Source: Thalassotalea sp. LPB0316
GTDB taxonomy: Bacteria; Pseudomonadota; Gammaproteobacteria; Enterobacterales; Alteromonadaceae
NCBI RefSeq assembly: GCF_014898095.1
Contig: NZ_CP062946.1
Location: 434,001 to 498,000 of the forward strand
Reading direction: 5' to 3'
Length of the DNA: 64,000 nt
Part shown: one piece after another, positions 51,436 to 64,000 of the stretch
Layout of the letters: each line of letters opens with the position of its first letter
How positions within the stretch are numbered: the stretch's first letter is position 1
The notes under the pieces: generated by a model
Database searches by the model: none
The model's input: only the letters and a program-made list of their open reading frames with translations
What the model was told of the DNA's origin: nothing
Position numbers and translations under genes: made by a program

Positions 51436-51457
51436 AGGTTTGGTTTGTTATCAAAGA

Positions 51458-52642
51458 TTAGTCAAGAATCTTAGATACAACACCAGCACCTACTGTACGG
51501 CCACCTTCACGGATAGCGAAGCGTAAACCTTCATCCATCGCGATTGGGTTGATTAGCTCAACAACAAACTTAAGGTTGTCGCCTGGCATTACCATTTCTA
51601 CACCTTCCGGTAACTCTACAGCACCTGTGATGTCTGTTGTACGGAAGTAGAACTGTGGACGGTAACCTTTGAAGAATGGTGTATGACGACCACCTTCATC
51701 TTTTGTTAATACGTAAACTTCTGATTCGAACTTCGTGTGTGGAGTGATTGAACCTGGCTTAGCAAGTACTTGACCACGTTGAACTTCATCACGCTTAGTA
51801 CCACGTAATAATACACCACAGTTCTCACCTGCACGACCTTCGTCAAGAAGCTTGCGGAACATCTCTACACCAGTACATGTTGTCGTTGTTGTATCTTTGA
51901 TACCTACGATTTCTACGTCGTCACCTACACGGATGATACCGCGCTCTACACGACCTGTTACTACTGTACCACGACCTTGGATTGAGAATACGTCTTCGAT
52001 TGGTAAGATGAAGTCACCGTCGATTGCACGCTCTGGCTCTGGAATGTATGTGTCTAATTCGTTAGCAAGTTCTAAGATTTTCTCTTCCCATTGTGCTTCA
52101 CCGTTAAGTGCGCCTAATGCTGAACCTTGGATGATTGGTAAGTCATCACCTGGGAAGTCGTACTCTGAAAGTAACTCACGTACTTCCATTTCTACTAATT
52201 CTAATAACTCTTCGTCGTCTACCATGTCACACTTGTTTAAGAAAACAATGATGTAAGGTACACCAACTTGGCGAGATAATAAGATGTGCTCACGTGTTTG
52301 TGGCATTGGACCATCTGTAGCAGCTACTACTAAGATTGCGCCGTCCATTTGCGCAGCACCAGTGATCATGTTTTTAACGTAATCGGCGTGACCAGGACAG
52401 TCTACGTGTGCGTAGTGACGTGATTCTGTGTCGTACTCAATGTGAGAAGTATTGATTGTAATACCACGCTCACGCTCTTCTGGAGCGTTATCGATTTGAG
52501 CGAAATCACGAACTTCACCACCGTGAGTTTTTGTTAATACTGCAGAGATAGCAGCTGTTAAAGTTGTTTTACCGTGGTCAACGTGACCGATAGTACCAAC
52601 GTTAACGTGCGGTTTCGAACGTTCAAATTTTTCTTTAGCCAT
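51458..52642 (-). CDS. tufA: Elongation factor Tu
   Basis: This 394-residue GTPase delivers aminoacyl-tRNA to the ribosome. The G motifs are complete: [49 protein letters not shown] and SAL. Domains II and III follow with [12 protein letters not shown] and the C-terminus VSKILD. Length equals E. coli EF-Tu (393 plus Met). It is last in the str operon but has its own promoter 82 bp upstream. Only one intact tuf is in this window; a relic of its 3' end lies downstream. Confidence 0.98.
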   Translation of the reverse strand: MAKEKFERSKPHVNVGTIGHVDHGKTTLTAAISAVLTKTHGGEVRDFAQIDNAPEERERGITINTSHIEYDTESRHYAHVDCPGHADYVKNMITGAAQMDGAILVVAATDGPMPQTREHILLSRQVGVPYIIVFLNKCDMVDDEELLELVEMEVRELLSEYDFPGDDLPIIQGSALGALNGEAQWEEKILELANELDTYIPEPERAIDGDFILPIEDVFSIQGRGTVVTGRVERGIIRVGDDVEIVGIKDTTTTTCTGVEMFRKLLDEGRAGENCGVLLRGTKRDEVQRGQVLAKPGSITPHTKFESEVYVLTKDEGGRHTPFFKGYRPQFYFRTTDITGAVELPEGVEMVMPGDNLKFVVELINPIAMDEGLRFAIREGGRTVGAGVVSKILD

Positions 52643-52723
52643 TTTTTCTGTACCTTAAGATATACAATTAATTAATTTTTTGTTCCTCACAGCGCTAATA
52701 CAAGGCTCAGAGGCTAGCCGTTA

Positions 52724-52752
52724 ATTTTAGATAAGGGATATACCCTTGTCAA
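52724..52752 (-). promoter_or_regulatory. Promoter of tufA
   Basis: On the - strand TTGACA (forward 52747-52752), a 17-bp spacer and TAAAAT (forward 52724-52729) form a near-consensus promoter in the 295-bp fusA-tufA gap. Independent tufA transcription would explain its high dosage relative to the other str genes. Confidence 0.82.
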
Positions 52753-52937
52753 AAACCCGCTACTTGCTCTAACTTGTCTTACTGCCGTTCGGCGGTTGTC
52801 AGTGTTCAGTTAATACTAATAGCTACTTAGTATAAACATCAGTTCTTAAATCTCGCCTGCCTAAAAAACACTGACACTGCCTTTAAGACAAACTGACCTA
52901 CAAGTAAGTCAATTATCGGTATAAACCGAGGTTCTTC

Positions 52938-55049
52938 CTAGAAAGAACCGCCGCGTGATTCAACAATACTGGTAGCAACATTCTTCGGTGCTTCACTGTA
53001 ATGTGAGAACTCCATTGAGTATGATGCTCGACCTTGGGTTGCGCTCCGTAAATCGGTGGCGTAACCAAACATTTCCGCTAGTGGCACCATGGCATTCACT
53101 AACTTCATGCCTGCTGGACCTTCGTCCATACCATCGATCATGCCTCGGCGACGGTTTAAGTCACCTACAACATCACCCATGTTTTCTTCTGGTGTTGTAA
53201 CTTCCACTTTCATCATTGGCTCTAACAGCACAGGATCTGCTTCCATTGCGCCCTTTTTAAAGCCCATTGATGCGGCAATTTTAAACGCCATTTCGTTAGA
53301 GTCAACATCGTGGAATGAACCATCAAATAATGTCACTTTAACGTCGAGCATCGGGTATGAAGCTAACACACCTGATTCCATTTGCTCTTTACAGCCTTTT
53401 TCTACTGCTGGAATATACTCTTTTGGCACAACACCGCCAACAATCTGGTTTTCAAATTCAAAACCTGCGCCTTCTTCCAATGGCTCTAGTTTCAACCAAA
53501 CGTGACCAAATTGACCACGACCGCCAGATTGTCGAACAAATTTGCCTTCCACTTCTACTGACTTTTTAATTGTTTCACGATATGCAACCTGAGGTTTACC
53601 GACATTACAGTCAACCTTAAACTCACGCATCATACGGTCAGTAATGATATCAAGGTGAAGCTCACCCATACCTGAAATAATGGTTTGGCCTGATTCTTCA
53701 TCAGTTTCAACTTTAAACGAAGGGTCTTCCGCTGCTAGCTTGCCTAGCGCGATACCCATCTTGTCTTGGTCAGCCAATGTTTTTGGCTCAACCGCAACCG
53801 AAATAACCGGCTCAGGGAACTCCATGCGCTCTAACGTAATAACATTATTGCTATCACAAAGCGTGTCACCTGTAGTTACGTCTTTTAAGCCAATCGCCGC
53901 GGCAATATCGCCAGCTCGAACTTCACTCACCTCTTCACGGTTATTTGAGTGCATCTGAACAATACGACCTAAACGCTCTTTTTTCCCTTTAACTGGATTA
54001 AAAACAGCATCACCTGTTTTAACAACACCAGAGTACACACGGAAGAACGTTAACGTACCAACGAACGGGTCAGTCGCTACTTTAAACGCCAACGCAGCAA
54101 ATGGTGCATTGTCATCAGCTTCGCGGGTGCCTTCGGTTTCGTCTTTATCGTCATTAATACCTGTGATTGCCTTAACTTCGGTAGGAGAAGGTAAGTATTC
54201 AACAACTGCATCTAGCACAGCTTGAACGCCTTTATTCTTAAAAGCACTACCACAAGTACACAAGACGATTTCATTGGCTAATGTGCGCTGACGTAAACCT
54301 GCTTTGATTTCTTCTTCGCTAAGGTCACCTTCTTCAAGGTATTTTTCCATTAGCTCTTCGTTGGCTTCTGCAGCTTCTGACACTAAGTTTTCGCGCCATT
54401 CTTCTGCTTCATCCATCATATCAGCTGGAATCTCTTCATATTCGAAGGTCATGCCTTGGTCGGCTTCATTCCAGTTGATAGCTTTCATCTTAATTAAGTC
54501 GACAACGCCAGTGAAATCTTCTTCACTGCCGATTGCTAGCTGCATAGGCACTGCCGTTGCACCTAAACGGTTTTTAATTTGATCAACGACGTTTAAGAAA
54601 TTTGCGCCCATGCGGTCCATTTTGTTAACAAAGACCATACGTGGAACTTCATACTTCTCCATTTGACGCCATACTGTTTCTGTTTGCGGTTGAACACCAC
54701 TTGAGGCACAAAGTACCAACACAGCGCCATCTAGCACACGTAACGAACGTTCCACTTCAATGGTAAAGTCAACGTGACCAGGAGTATCGATGATATTAAT
54801 GCGGTGATCGTCAAATTGACCCTGCATACCTTTCCAAAAACAGGTGGTCGCGGCAGACGTGATCGTAATACCACGTTCCTGCTCTTGCTCCATCCAGTCC
54901 ATGGTAGCTGCGCCATCATGAACCTCACCGATCTTGTGAGAAAGACCAGTGTAAAATAAAACACGCTCAGTTGTTGTCGTTTTACCTGCATCTACATGAG
55001 CACAAATACCAATATTTCGGTAACGCTCAATAGGTGTTGTACGAGCCAC
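52938..55049 (-). CDS. fusA: Elongation factor G (str operon copy)
   Basis: This 703-residue translocase has [37 protein letters not shown] and GSAFKNKG. Domain IV loop [10 protein letters not shown] and loop [16 protein letters not shown] match the canonical E. coli EF-G. Translation starts at GTG 55049, 7 bases after AAGGA. It is the main EF-G; a diverged paralogue is encoded at 42433-44520. The hairpin at 55157-55184 may weaken its link to rpsG. Confidence 0.97.
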   Translation of the reverse strand: MARTTPIERYRNIGICAHVDAGKTTTTERVLFYTGLSHKIGEVHDGAATMDWMEQEQERGITITSAATTCFWKGMQGQFDDHRINIIDTPGHVDFTIEVERSLRVLDGAVLVLCASSGVQPQTETVWRQMEKYEVPRMVFVNKMDRMGANFLNVVDQIKNRLGATAVPMQLAIGSEEDFTGVVDLIKMKAINWNEADQGMTFEYEEIPADMMDEAEEWRENLVSEAAEANEELMEKYLEEGDLSEEEIKAGLRQRTLANEIVLCTCGSAFKNKGVQAVLDAVVEYLPSPTEVKAITGINDDKDETEGTREADDNAPFAALAFKVATDPFVGTLTFFRVYSGVVKTGDAVFNPVKGKKERLGRIVQMHSNNREEVSEVRAGDIAAAIGLKDVTTGDTLCDSNNVITLERMEFPEPVISVAVEPKTLADQDKMGIALGKLAAEDPSFKVETDEESGQTIISGMGELHLDIITDRMMREFKVDCNVGKPQVAYRETIKKSVEVEGKFVRQSGGRGQFGHVWLKLEPLEEGAGFEFENQIVGGVVPKEYIPAVEKGCKEQMESGVLASYPMLDVKVTLFDGSFHDVDSNEMAFKIAASMGFKKGAMEADPVLLEPMMKVEVTTPEENMGDVVGDLNRRRGMIDGMDEGPAGMKLVNAMVPLAEMFGYATDLRSATQGRASYSMEFSHYSEAPKNVATSIVESRGGSF

Positions 55050-55156
55050 TATTTTATCCTTTTATTAACTGCCAGGTTTAATAACCTAACGTCAAAATAC
55101 TCAAGGTTAACGAGCTATTTTCACGTTAATTTATTACGTTTTTATTAAAAATAGAA

Positions 55157-55184
55157 AAGCGTAGCCGCAAATGCGACTACGCTT
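55157..55184 (-). terminator. Possible terminator or attenuator between rpsG and fusA
   Basis: AAGCGTAG and CTACGCTT pair with a further CGCA/TGCG inside, followed on the - strand by TTCTATTTTTA. It lies 10 bp after the rpsG stop. E. coli has no terminator here; partial termination may separate the ribosomal proteins from the factors. Confidence 0.6.
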
Positions 55185-55193
55185 ATCATTATA

Positions 55194-55682
<489 letters not shown>

Positions 55683-55746
55683 TTATTCAGGGGTTACCCA
55701 AAATTTCGTTAAAAATGTTTAATTTGGCCTTACTTCACGGAAACCG

Positions 55747-56133
<387 letters not shown>

Positions 56134-56249
56134 TTAAATTAAAACATGGGAGTAAACTACACCTTGGTGCTTTTTATTCCCGCTAATAAACGTGTGTAAA
56201 ATCAAACCTTATATCCAATGCAAATAAGCGTAGAATACAAGGTCGCGGA

Positions 56250-56278
56250 ATTCTAATGGTCAAGCTTTAAACTGTCAA
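56250..56278 (-). promoter_or_regulatory. Promoter of the str operon
   Basis: On the - strand TTGACA (forward 56273-56278), 17 bp, then TAGAAT (forward 56250-56255), about 130 bp before rpsL. This is one of the best promoters in the window. The rest of the 396-bp rpsL-rpoC gap holds the rpoC terminator and nothing else recognised. Confidence 0.85.
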
Positions 56279-56452
56279 GCTAAAACGCTTGTTATTGGTT
56301 GAAAAAGGATCGTTTTAGATCGTATGGATAGGATCTGATCGATTAAACCAGTTGATAGCCAAAAGGCGATAACGCCTGAACGCTATATCGCGATACGAAC
56401 AATGCGGTAACTTTCGAGCAATAAAGCCCTTCAGCATTACAGCGTTTAGAGT

Positions 56453-56490
56453 AAAAAAATCCCCGCTAACTCTCGCTAGCGGGGATTTTT
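56453..56490 (-). terminator. Rho-independent terminator of rpoBC
   Basis: ATCCCCGCTA and TAGCGGGGAT (10 pairs, 8-base loop) lie between runs of A and T, 28 bp after the rpoC stop. Confidence 0.95.
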
Positions 56491-56517
56491 ATTATTCGTT
56501 TTTAGTTAACAAGTAAC

Positions 56518-59500
56518 TTATTCAGCGTCACCTAAGCCGTCTGCATTTAATGCATCCGTTAACGCTTGTGCTGCTTCGTCTTGTGACACTGTCACTTCTT
56601 CAGCTGCTAGCGCTTCGTTGCGCTTGCGCGCACGCTCTTGGTGATACGAGTAACCTGTACCTGCTGGGATTAATCGACCAACAATTACGTTCTCTTTTAA
56701 GCCGCGTAAGCTGTCTTTCTTACCAGCAACAGCTGCTTCAGTAAGAACGCGCGTTGTTTCCTGGAACGATGCCGCTGAGATGAATGACTCAGTTGCTAAT
56801 GATGCTTTAGTGATACCCATCATTAACATTTCAATTTCAGCTGGTTGTTTACCTTGAGCGATTAACTCACGGTTAGCGATGTTTACATTCGCAACTTCAA
56901 CAACTTCACCTTTCAAGAACTCTGAATCACCCGCGTCAATGATTTCACACTTGCGGATCATCTGGCGAACGATTACTTCGATGTGCTTATCGTTGATTTT
57001 TACACCTTGTAAACGATATACATCTTGTACTTCGTTAACAATGTAGTTAGCAACCGCTGCAACACCACGTAAACGTAAGATGTCATGTGGCGACTCAGGA
57101 CCATCGGCGATAACTTCACCTTTAATTACTGATTCACCTTCGAACACGTTAAGTTGACGCCACTTAGGAATCATCTCTTCGTAAACTTCACCGCTTGGTT
57201 GCGTGATTAATAGACGACGCTTACCTTTGGTTTCTTTACCGAAACCGATAACACCCGTCTTCTCGGCAAGGATCGCAGGCTCTTTTGGCTTACGCGCTTC
57301 GAATAGGTCAGCAACACGTGGAAGACCACCGGTAATATCACGAGTTTTCGAAGACTCTTGTGGAATACGCGCTAACGCGTCACCGATATTAACTGGCGCA
57401 CCATCTTCAAGGTTAACGATCGCGTTACCTGGTAAGAAGTACTGTGCTGGAATTTCAGTGCCAGCGATCATCACGTCATTACCTTTCTCGTCAACTAGCT
57501 TAACCATTGGGCGCATTTCTTTACCCGCAGAACTACGTTGGTTCGCATCAGTAACAACGATGCTTGATAAACCAGTTAGGTCATCTGTCTGGCGAGTCAT
57601 TGTTAAACCTTCAATTAGGTCAACAAATTTGATCTTACCCGCTACCTCAGTAATGATTGGGTGAGTATGTGGATCCCAGTTCGCTACGATTTCACCAGCT
57701 TCAATTGCTTCGCCGTCGTTCTTCGCTAATACCGAGCCGTAAGGCACTTTATAACGCTCTTTCTCACGACCTAATTCATCAATAACAGTTAGTTCTGATG
57801 AACGTGAAGTAATTACTGCACGGCCTTCTGAGTTAATAACGAACTTAGCGTTTTGTAACTTCAAGGTACCCGTGTTCTTAACTTGAACAGAGTTTTCAGC
57901 TGACGCACGTGATGCTGCACCACCAATGTGGAAGGTACGCATCGTTAACTGTGTACCTGGCTCACCGATTGATTGAGCAGCGACAACACCAATTGCTTCA
58001 CCTTGGTTGATCATATGACCACGCGCTAGGTCACGACCGTAACAGTGCGCACAAATACCAAAGTCAGTTTCACAAGTAATGATTGAACGTACTTTGATTT
58101 GGTCAATTGAGTGCTTCTCAATTAAATCACACAAACCTTCGTCAATTAACGTGTTACGGGTAAGTAATACGTCTTCTGTACCTGGCATTAATACGTCTTC
58201 AGCAACAACACGACCTAGTACGCGTTCGCGTAATGGTTCAACAACATCACCACCTTCAATTAATGGTGTCATTAATAGGCCATCTTCAGTGCCACAATCA
58301 TGCTCAGTTACGACTAAATCTTGTGCAACATCAACTAAACGACGAGTTAGGTAACCCGAGTTCGCTGTTTTAAGTGCCGTATCGGCAAGACCTTTACGCG
58401 CACCGTGAGTAGAGATGAAGTACTGTAATACGTTTAGACCTTCACGGAAGTTAGCCGTGATTGGTGTTTCGATGATTGAGCCATCTGGCTTAGCCATTAG
58501 ACCACGCATACCCGCTAGCTGACGAATCTGTGCCGCACTACCACGAGCACCCGAGTCAGCCATCATGAAGATAGAGTTGAATGAGTCTTGCTCTTCCATC
58601 TCACCGTCACGATTCTTGATTTGCTCTTTCGATAAGTTATCCATCATCGCTTTCGACACTTTCTCGTTAGCAGATGACCAAATATCGATAACTTTGTTGT
58701 ACTTCTCGCCCGCAGTAACAAGACCTTGCTCGAACTGCTCTTGGATTTCTGCTACTTCTTCCTCAGCACCTTCGATGATTGAGTACTTAGCATCAGGGAT
58801 AACCATGTCATCAATACCTACAGAGGCACCGGCGATCATCGCATAGTGGAAACCTGTGTACATGATGTGGTCAGCAAAGATAACGGTATCTTTAAGACCT
58901 AGATTACGGTATGCATGGTTGATCAAGCGAGAAATTGGCTTTTTACCTAATGGCTGATCGATAAGATCGTATGGTAGGCCCTTAGGACATACTTGCCATA
59001 AAATTGCACGACCTACCGTAGTATCGCGTACCGCAGTTTTCGCTTCTAATTCGCCTTCAGCGTTGCGAATATGCTCTGTAATACGAACTTTAACACGTGC
59101 GTGTAATTCAGCTACACCTGTGCGGTAGGCTTTTTCTGCTTCTTTTTCAGAGGCAAAAACCATACCTTCACCCTTGCCGTTTACGCGGTCACGAGTCAAG
59201 TAGTAAAGACCTAAAACAACGTCCTGTGATGGTACGATGATTGGATCACCGTTTGCAGGAGATAATACGTTGTTTGTCGACATCATTAACGCACGAGCTT
59301 CTAATTGAGCTTCAAGTGTTAATGGAACGTGTACCGCCATTTGGTCACCATCGAAGTCGGCGTTGTATGCCGCACAAACTAATGGGTGAAGATGAATCGC
59401 TTTACCTTCGATCAGTACAGGTTCAAATGCTTGGATACCAAGTCTGTGAAGTGTTGGTGCACGGTTAAGCATAACTGGATGTTCACGAATAACTTCGTCT

Positions 59501-60735
59501 AATACATCCCATACTTCTGCGCCTTCACGTTCTACTAATTTCTTAGCCGCTTTGATTGTAGTCGCTAAACCACGTGCTTCTAATTTGCCGTAGATAAATG
59601 GCTTGAATAGCTCAAGTGCCATCTTCTTCGGAAGACCACACTGGTGTAAACGCAATGTTGGACCAACGGTAATAACAGAACGGCCTGAGTAGTCAACACG
59701 CTTACCAAGTAAGTTTTGACGGAAACGACCTTGCTTACCTTTGATCATGTCTGCAAGCGACTTAAGTGGACGCTTGTTAGAACCGGTAATTGCACGACCA
59801 CGACGACCGTTGTCTAATAACGCATCAACAGACTCTTGTAACATACGCTTTTCGTTGCGCACGATGATGTCTGGTGCTACTAGGTCTAATAGACGCTTCA
59901 AACGGTTGTTACGGTTGATTACGCGACGGTATAAATCATTTAGGTCAGACGTTGCGAAACGGCCACCATCTAGTGGTACTAATGGACGCAAATCTGGTGG
60001 AAGGATCGGAAGAACCGACATGATCATCCACTCAGGCTTGTTGCCAGATTGCGCGAATGCTTCCATTAACTTTAAGCGCTTAGTAATTTTCTTACGCTTA
60101 GTTTCAGAACCGATTTCTGGTAACTCTTCACGCATTTGCGCGATGTCGCCTTCAAGGTCGATTTGCTCTAATAAAGCAAGAACCGCTTCAGCACCCATCT
60201 TAGCGTCGAACTCGTCACCGTGCTCTTCTAACGCGTCAAGGTATTCTTCTTCTGTTAAGATTTGGCTCTTCTCTAATGTTGTCATACCTGGTTCGGTAAC
60301 AACATATGATTCGAAGTATAAAACACGCTCGATATCACGTAAGGTCATGTCTAATAATAAACCGATACGCGATGGCAATGATTTTAAGAACCAAATGTGG
60401 GCAACTGGGCTTGCTAATTCAATGTGACCCATACGCTCACGACGTACTTTAGTTAGTGTTACTTCAACACCACATTTTTCACAAATTACACCACGGTGCT
60501 TTAAGCGCTTGTATTTACCACAAAGACATTCGTAGTCTTTTACTGGGCCGAAAATACGTGCACAGAATAAACCGTCACGCTCTGGCTTGAACGTACGGTA
60601 GTTAATTGTCTCTGGCTTCTTAACTTCACCGAATGACCATGAACGAATTTGATCAGGTGAAGCAAGTCCGATGCGAATACCATCGAATTCTTCTGTTTGA
60701 TTTTGTTGCTTAAGAAACTTAAGTAAATCTTTCAC
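56518..60735 (-). CDS. rpoC: RNA polymerase subunit beta'
   Basis: This 1405-residue subunit matches E. coli beta' in length (1407). The N-terminal zinc site is [20 protein letters not shown], the catalytic magnesium motif is [16 protein letters not shown], and the second zinc site is [19 protein letters not shown]. The bridge-helix and trigger-loop region ([31 protein letters not shown]) is intact. The acidic tail ends with [12 protein letters not shown]. It follows rpoB by 97 bp. Confidence 0.98.
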   Translation of the reverse strand: MKDLLKFLKQQNQTEEFDGIRIGLASPDQIRSWSFGEVKKPETINYRTFKPERDGLFCARIFGPVKDYECLCGKYKRLKHRGVICEKCGVEVTLTKVRRERMGHIELASPVAHIWFLKSLPSRIGLLLDMTLRDIERVLYFESYVVTEPGMTTLEKSQILTEEEYLDALEEHGDEFDAKMGAEAVLALLEQIDLEGDIAQMREELPEIGSETKRKKITKRLKLMEAFAQSGNKPEWMIMSVLPILPPDLRPLVPLDGGRFATSDLNDLYRRVINRNNRLKRLLDLVAPDIIVRNEKRMLQESVDALLDNGRRGRAITGSNKRPLKSLADMIKGKQGRFRQNLLGKRVDYSGRSVITVGPTLRLHQCGLPKKMALELFKPFIYGKLEARGLATTIKAAKKLVEREGAEVWDVLDEVIREHPVMLNRAPTLHRLGIQAFEPVLIEGKAIHLHPLVCAAYNADFDGDQMAVHVPLTLEAQLEARALMMSTNNVLSPANGDPIIVPSQDVVLGLYYLTRDRVNGKGEGMVFASEKEAEKAYRTGVAELHARVKVRITEHIRNAEGELEAKTAVRDTTVGRAILWQVCPKGLPYDLIDQPLGKKPISRLINHAYRNLGLKDTVIFADHIMYTGFHYAMIAGASVGIDDMVIPDAKYSIIEGAEEEVAEIQEQFEQGLVTAGEKYNKVIDIWSSANEKVSKAMMDNLSKEQIKNRDGEMEEQDSFNSIFMMADSGARGSAAQIRQLAGMRGLMAKPDGSIIETPITANFREGLNVLQYFISTHGARKGLADTALKTANSGYLTRRLVDVAQDLVVTEHDCGTEDGLLMTPLIEGGDVVEPLRERVLGRVVAEDVLMPGTEDVLLTRNTLIDEGLCDLIEKHSIDQIKVRSIITCETDFGICAHCYGRDLARGHMINQGEAIGVVAAQSIGEPGTQLTMRTFHIGGAASRASAENSVQVKNTGTLKLQNAKFVINSEGRAVITSRSSELTVIDELGREKERYKVPYGSVLAKNDGEAIEAGEIVANWDPHTHPIITEVAGKIKFVDLIEGLTMTRQTDDLTGLSSIVVTDANQRSSAGKEMRPMVKLVDEKGNDVMIAGTEIPAQYFLPGNAIVNLEDGAPVNIGDALARIPQESSKTRDITGGLPRVADLFEARKPKEPAILAEKTGVIGFGKETKGKRRLLITQPSGEVYEEMIPKWRQLNVFEGESVIKGEVIADGPESPHDILRLRGVAAVANYIVNEVQDVYRLQGVKINDKHIEVIVRQMIRKCEIIDAGDSEFLKGEVVEVANVNIANRELIAQGKQPAEIEMLMMGITKASLATESFISAASFQETTRVLTEAAVAGKKDSLRGLKENVIVGRLIPAGTGYSYHQERARKRNEALAAEEVTVSQDEAAQALTDALNADGLGDAE

Positions 60736-60765
60736 ACTCTATCTCCTGTCGGAGTTAAACCTTGT

Positions 60766-60818
60766 AAGAGGGCAACTAATAACTCAGTGCCCTCTTGCTA
60801 TGCTAACTTCTTGTTAGC
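60766..60818 (-). other. Two hairpins in the rpoB-rpoC spacer
   Basis: AAGAGGGCA/TGCCCTCTT (9 pairs, 60766-60796) and GCTAAC/GTTAGC (60802-60818) lie in the 97-bp spacer. Neither is followed by a T tract on the transcribed strand, so processing or stability is a better guess than termination. Confidence 0.5.
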
Positions 60819-60832
60819 TAACCTCTTGACCG

Positions 60833-63800
60833 TTATTCCTGATCTAATTCAATGTTGATACCTAAAGAGCGGATCTCTTTAAGCAATACATTGAACGATT
60901 CAGGCATACCAGGTTCCATACGGTGATCACCGTCTACTAAGTTCTTATACATCTTAGTACGACCGTTCACGTCATCAGACTTAACCGTAAGCATTTCTTG
61001 TAAGGTGTAAGCAGCACCGTATGCTTCAAGTGCCCATACCTCCATCTCACCGAAACGCTGACCACCGAACTGAGCTTTACCACCTAGTGGTTGCTGAGTA
61101 ACTAGTGAGTATGAACCGGTTGAACGAGCATGCATCTTGTCATCAACTAAGTGGTTTAGTTTCAGCATGTACATGTAACCAACAGTCACTGGACGCTCAA
61201 ATTCACGACCGGTACGACCATCAGTTAAGATGAACTGACCACTTTCAGGCATATCAGCAAGCTTGAATAGCTCTTTGATTTCCTTCTCGCTCGCACCATC
61301 GAATACCGGTGTAGCTATTGGAAGACCAGCACGTAAGTTTTCTGCTAAGCGCATGATTTCATCGTCAGAGAAGCTATCAATATCAACTTCTTGGCGAGAC
61401 TCACCTAACTCGTAAACTTCTTTTAAGAAGCTGCGTAATTTAGCCACTTCTTGTTGTGCTTTGATCATGCGATCAATCTTTTCACCGATACCGCGTGCCG
61501 CCATACCTAAGTGAGTTTCTAAGATCTGACCGATGTTCATACGCGACGGTACACCTAACGGGTTAAGCACGATATCTACCGGCACACCGTTTTGGTCATA
61601 TGGCATATCTTCAACAGGTACTACGTTTGAGATAACACCTTTGTTACCGTGACGACCAGCCATCTTATCACCAGGCTGAATACGACGCTTAACCGCTAAG
61701 TAAACTTTAACAATTTTTAATACGCCAGGCGCTAAGTCATCACCTTGAGTGATCTTACGGCGCTTAGTTTCGTACTTCTTGTCAAACTCTTCTTTGATTG
61801 TGTCGTACTGCTCAGCGATTTGCTCTAATTCAGCTTGTTGACCTTCGTCAGATAAGTTTTGAACTAACCACTTGTCGCGAGACATTGAGTTAATATCAGA
61901 TTCATTTAAGCCGGCAGAAAGGAGTAGTTTCTTAGCACGTGCGTAAATGCCGTCTTCTAAGATAGAGAACTCATCGCCTAAATCTTTCTTAACTTCTTTT
62001 AATTGCATTTCTTCAATTTCTAATGCACGTTGATCTTTTTCAACGCCATCACGAGTGAAGATTTGTACGTCGATGATAGTACCTGAAACAGAGTTTGGTA
62101 CACGTAACGAGCTGTCTTTTACGTCAGCTGCTTTTTCACCGAAGATTGCACGTAATAGTTTTTCTTCTGGTGTTAATTGCGTTTCACCTTTAGGCGTTAC
62201 TTTACCTACTAAGATGTCGCCGCCTTTAACTTCAGCACCAATGTAAACAACGCCAGACTCATCTAGCTTGCTCAGTGCTGATTCACCAACGTTAGGAATG
62301 TCTGAAGTGATTTCTTCAGCACCTAATTTAGTGTCACGTGCGATACAAGATAATTCTTGAATGTGAATCGTTGTAAAACGGTCTTCTTGCGCTACACGCT
62401 CAGAAATCAACATCGAATCCTCGAAGTTGTAACCATTCCAAGGCATGAATGCGATACGCATGTTTTGACCAAGTGCTAAGTCACCTAAGTCAGTTGAAGG
62501 ACCATCTGCTAATACATCACCACGAACAACTGGCTCACCTACGCGACACGTTGGACGTTGGTTGATACATGTGTTTTGGTTAGAACGCGTGTATTTAGTT
62601 AAGTTGTAGATATCGATACCAGCTTCACCTGGCACCATTTCATCTTCATTTACTTTCACTACGATACGAGATGCATCTACGTAATCAACAACACCACCGC
62701 GCTTAGCAACTGCAGTTACACCTGAGTCTACCGCGATAGTTTTTTCCATACCTGTACCGACTAAAGGCTTATCAGCTTTTAATGTAGGTACAGCTTGACG
62801 TTGCATGTTCGCACCCATCAAGGCACGGTTAGCATCATCGTGCTCTAGGAATGGAATTAGTGATGCTGCTACAGAAACGATTTGCTGTGGAGATACATCC
62901 ATATACTGAACTTGTTCAGCAGACATTAAGGTAAATTCGTTTTTGTGACGACATGGTACTAAGCCATCAACTAATTTACCGTTTTCATCTACTTCAGCGT
63001 TCGCCTGTGCAACCACGAAGTTACCTTCTTCGATTGCCGATAAGTAATCAACTTCGTCCGTTACCACACCATCAACAATCTTGCGGTATGGTGTTTCTAA
63101 GAAACCGTAATCGTTGGTACGCGCGTAACAAGATAACGAGTTAATTAGACCGATGTTTGGACCTTCTGGCGTTTCGATTGGACAAACACGACCGTAGTGG
63201 GTTGGGTGAACGTCACGTACTTCGAAGCCTGCGCGTTCACGCGTTAAACCACCTGGGCCTAATGCAGAAATACGACGCTTATGTGTTACTTCTGATAACG
63301 GGTTGTTTTGATCCATGAACTGAGAAAGTTGTGATGAACCAAAGAATTCTTTAACCGCTGCAGAGATCGGCTTAGCATTAATTAGGTCTTGCGGCATTAC
63401 TGCATCTAAATCACCTAATGATAAACGCTCACGTACAGCACGCTCTACACGAACTAAGCCAACGCGGAATTGGTTTTCTGCCATTTCGCCAACGCTACGG
63501 ATACGACGGTTACCTAAGTGATCGATATCATCTGTTTCGCCTTTACCATCGCGGATCGCGATTAACGTTTTCATTACAGAGATAATGTCGTCGTTTGATA
63601 ATACGCCTTCACCGGTATCTTCTGATAAGCCAACACGACGGTTGAACTTCATACGACCTACTGTTGATAAGTCATAACGCTCTAATGAGAAGAATAGGTT
63701 AGCAAATAACGCTTCAGCAGCGTCCTTTGTTGGTGGCTCACCAGGGCGCATCATTCGATAAATTTCAACTAAGGCCTCTAAGCGGTTAGTTGTTGTGTCG

Positions 63801-64000
63801 ATGCGCAAGGTATCAGACATATATGAACCAACATCAAATTCGTTCATGTATAAGGTGTCTAATGTTTTGTGGCCTGCTTGGCTTAACTCAGCTAATAACT
63901 CTAAGGTAATTTCAGCATTTGCTTCAGCAATAACTTCACCCGTTGATTCATCGATGTAAGCTTTAGATAACACTTTGCCTACGATGTAATCTGCTGGTAC
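60833..64000 (-). CDS. rpoB: RNA polymerase subunit beta (N-terminus cut by window end)
   Basis: 1055 codons of the C-terminal part are visible, entering in frame at 64000. The rifampicin-binding region reads [29 protein letters not shown], all wild-type positions. Further landmarks are [44 protein letters not shown] and the C-terminus INIELDQE. The gene should begin about 290 codons beyond the window. Confidence 0.98.
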   Translation of the reverse strand, partial: VPADYIVGKVLSKAYIDESTGEVIAEANAEITLELLAELSQAGHKTLDTLYMNEFDVGSYMSDTLRIDTTTNRLEALVEIYRMMRPGEPPTKDAAEALFANLFFSLERYDLSTVGRMKFNRRVGLSEDTGEGVLSNDDIISVMKTLIAIRDGKGETDDIDHLGNRRIRSVGEMAENQFRVGLVRVERAVRERLSLGDLDAVMPQDLINAKPISAAVKEFFGSSQLSQFMDQNNPLSEVTHKRRISALGPGGLTRERAGFEVRDVHPTHYGRVCPIETPEGPNIGLINSLSCYARTNDYGFLETPYRKIVDGVVTDEVDYLSAIEEGNFVVAQANAEVDENGKLVDGLVPCRHKNEFTLMSAEQVQYMDVSPQQIVSVAASLIPFLEHDDANRALMGANMQRQAVPTLKADKPLVGTGMEKTIAVDSGVTAVAKRGGVVDYVDASRIVVKVNEDEMVPGEAGIDIYNLTKYTRSNQNTCINQRPTCRVGEPVVRGDVLADGPSTDLGDLALGQNMRIAFMPWNGYNFEDSMLISERVAQEDRFTTIHIQELSCIARDTKLGAEEITSDIPNVGESALSKLDESGVVYIGAEVKGGDILVGKVTPKGETQLTPEEKLLRAIFGEKAADVKDSSLRVPNSVSGTIIDVQIFTRDGVEKDQRALEIEEMQLKEVKKDLGDEFSILEDGIYARAKKLLLSAGLNESDINSMSRDKWLVQNLSDEGQQAELEQIAEQYDTIKEEFDKKYETKRRKITQGDDLAPGVLKIVKVYLAVKRRIQPGDKMAGRHGNKGVISNVVPVEDMPYDQNGVPVDIVLNPLGVPSRMNIGQILETHLGMAARGIGEKIDRMIKAQQEVAKLRSFLKEVYELGESRQEVDIDSFSDDEIMRLAENLRAGLPIATPVFDGASEKEIKELFKLADMPESGQFILTDGRTGREFERPVTVGYMYMLKLNHLVDDKMHARSTGSYSLVTQQPLGGKAQFGGQRFGEMEVWALEAYGAAYTLQEMLTVKSDDVNGRTKMYKNLVDGDHRMEPGMPESFNVLLKEIRSLGINIELDQE

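Noticed and set aside
63200..63340. Rifampicin-resistance substitutions in RpoB
   Set aside because: The [11 protein letters not shown] to RRISALG segment is wild type throughout.

Overview
The window looks like the chromosome of a marine gammaproteobacterium of the Alteromonadales, most like Colwelliaceae (Colwellia/Thalassotalea type). The evidence is the E. coli-like pabA-argD/astC and yhfA-speD-prkB neighbourhoods, the short DUF3802 and DUF3019 proteins, the abundance of TonB-dependent receptors and secreted S9 peptidases, and the moderately AT-rich sequence. No rRNA or tRNA gene is visible.

Layout. (1) 1-12.0 kb, mostly + strand, is metabolism: the end of pxpA with pxpB and pxpC (5-oxoproline hydrolysis), a GNAT acetyltransferase, pabA, an HDOD protein, astC-astA-astD (arginine succinyltransferase pathway), a DUF1338 dioxygenase-like gene behind a structured leader, DUF3802, the OsmC-like yhfA, speD, and prkB facing back. 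(2) 12.4-26.5 kb, - strand, is the complete S10-spc-alpha ribosomal supercluster (rpsJ to rplQ, with secY, rpmJ and rpoA). Three promoters, two terminators and a recognisable S4-responsive alpha leader are visible. (3) 26.6-51.2 kb is an accessory block between rpsJ and tufA. It holds a MipA/DUF3019/response regulator/histidine kinase operon, a TIGR03032 protein, a TonB-C-like secreted protein coupled to an S9 peptidase, a TonB receptor broken by one stop codon, a 1533-residue autotransporter, a second EF-G gene (fusA2), an IS10-like element with intact ends and 9-bp target duplication, rluF, a Fur-box-preceded FecA-like receptor and a CreA-family lipoprotein. It is rich in repeats. (4) 51.4-64 kb, - strand, is tufA-fusA-rpsG-rpsL and rpoC-rpoB (rpoB is cut by the window end).

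How the parts work together. Regions 2 and 4 are the transcription-translation core. In many gammaproteobacteria rpoBC-str-S10-spc-alpha is one run of genes; here about 25 kb separates tufA from rpsJ. The boundary next to tufA carries a 42-bp relic of the tuf 3' end with its terminator, and fusA2 is followed by two further in-frame copies of its own C-terminal codons, so tail duplication of elongation-factor genes recurs in this block. Other repeats are a six-unit, 125-bp tandem array and two copies of a ~265-bp MITE-like element, one next to prkB and one next to fusA2.

The most interesting candidates for little-described biology are the MipA-DUF3019-two-component operon (an apparent envelope-sensing module), the elongation-factor tail duplications, the structured leader before the DUF1338 gene, and the RstA/CpxR-like box upstream of the autotransporter. 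All functional calls rest on motif recognition by eye; no database search was run.
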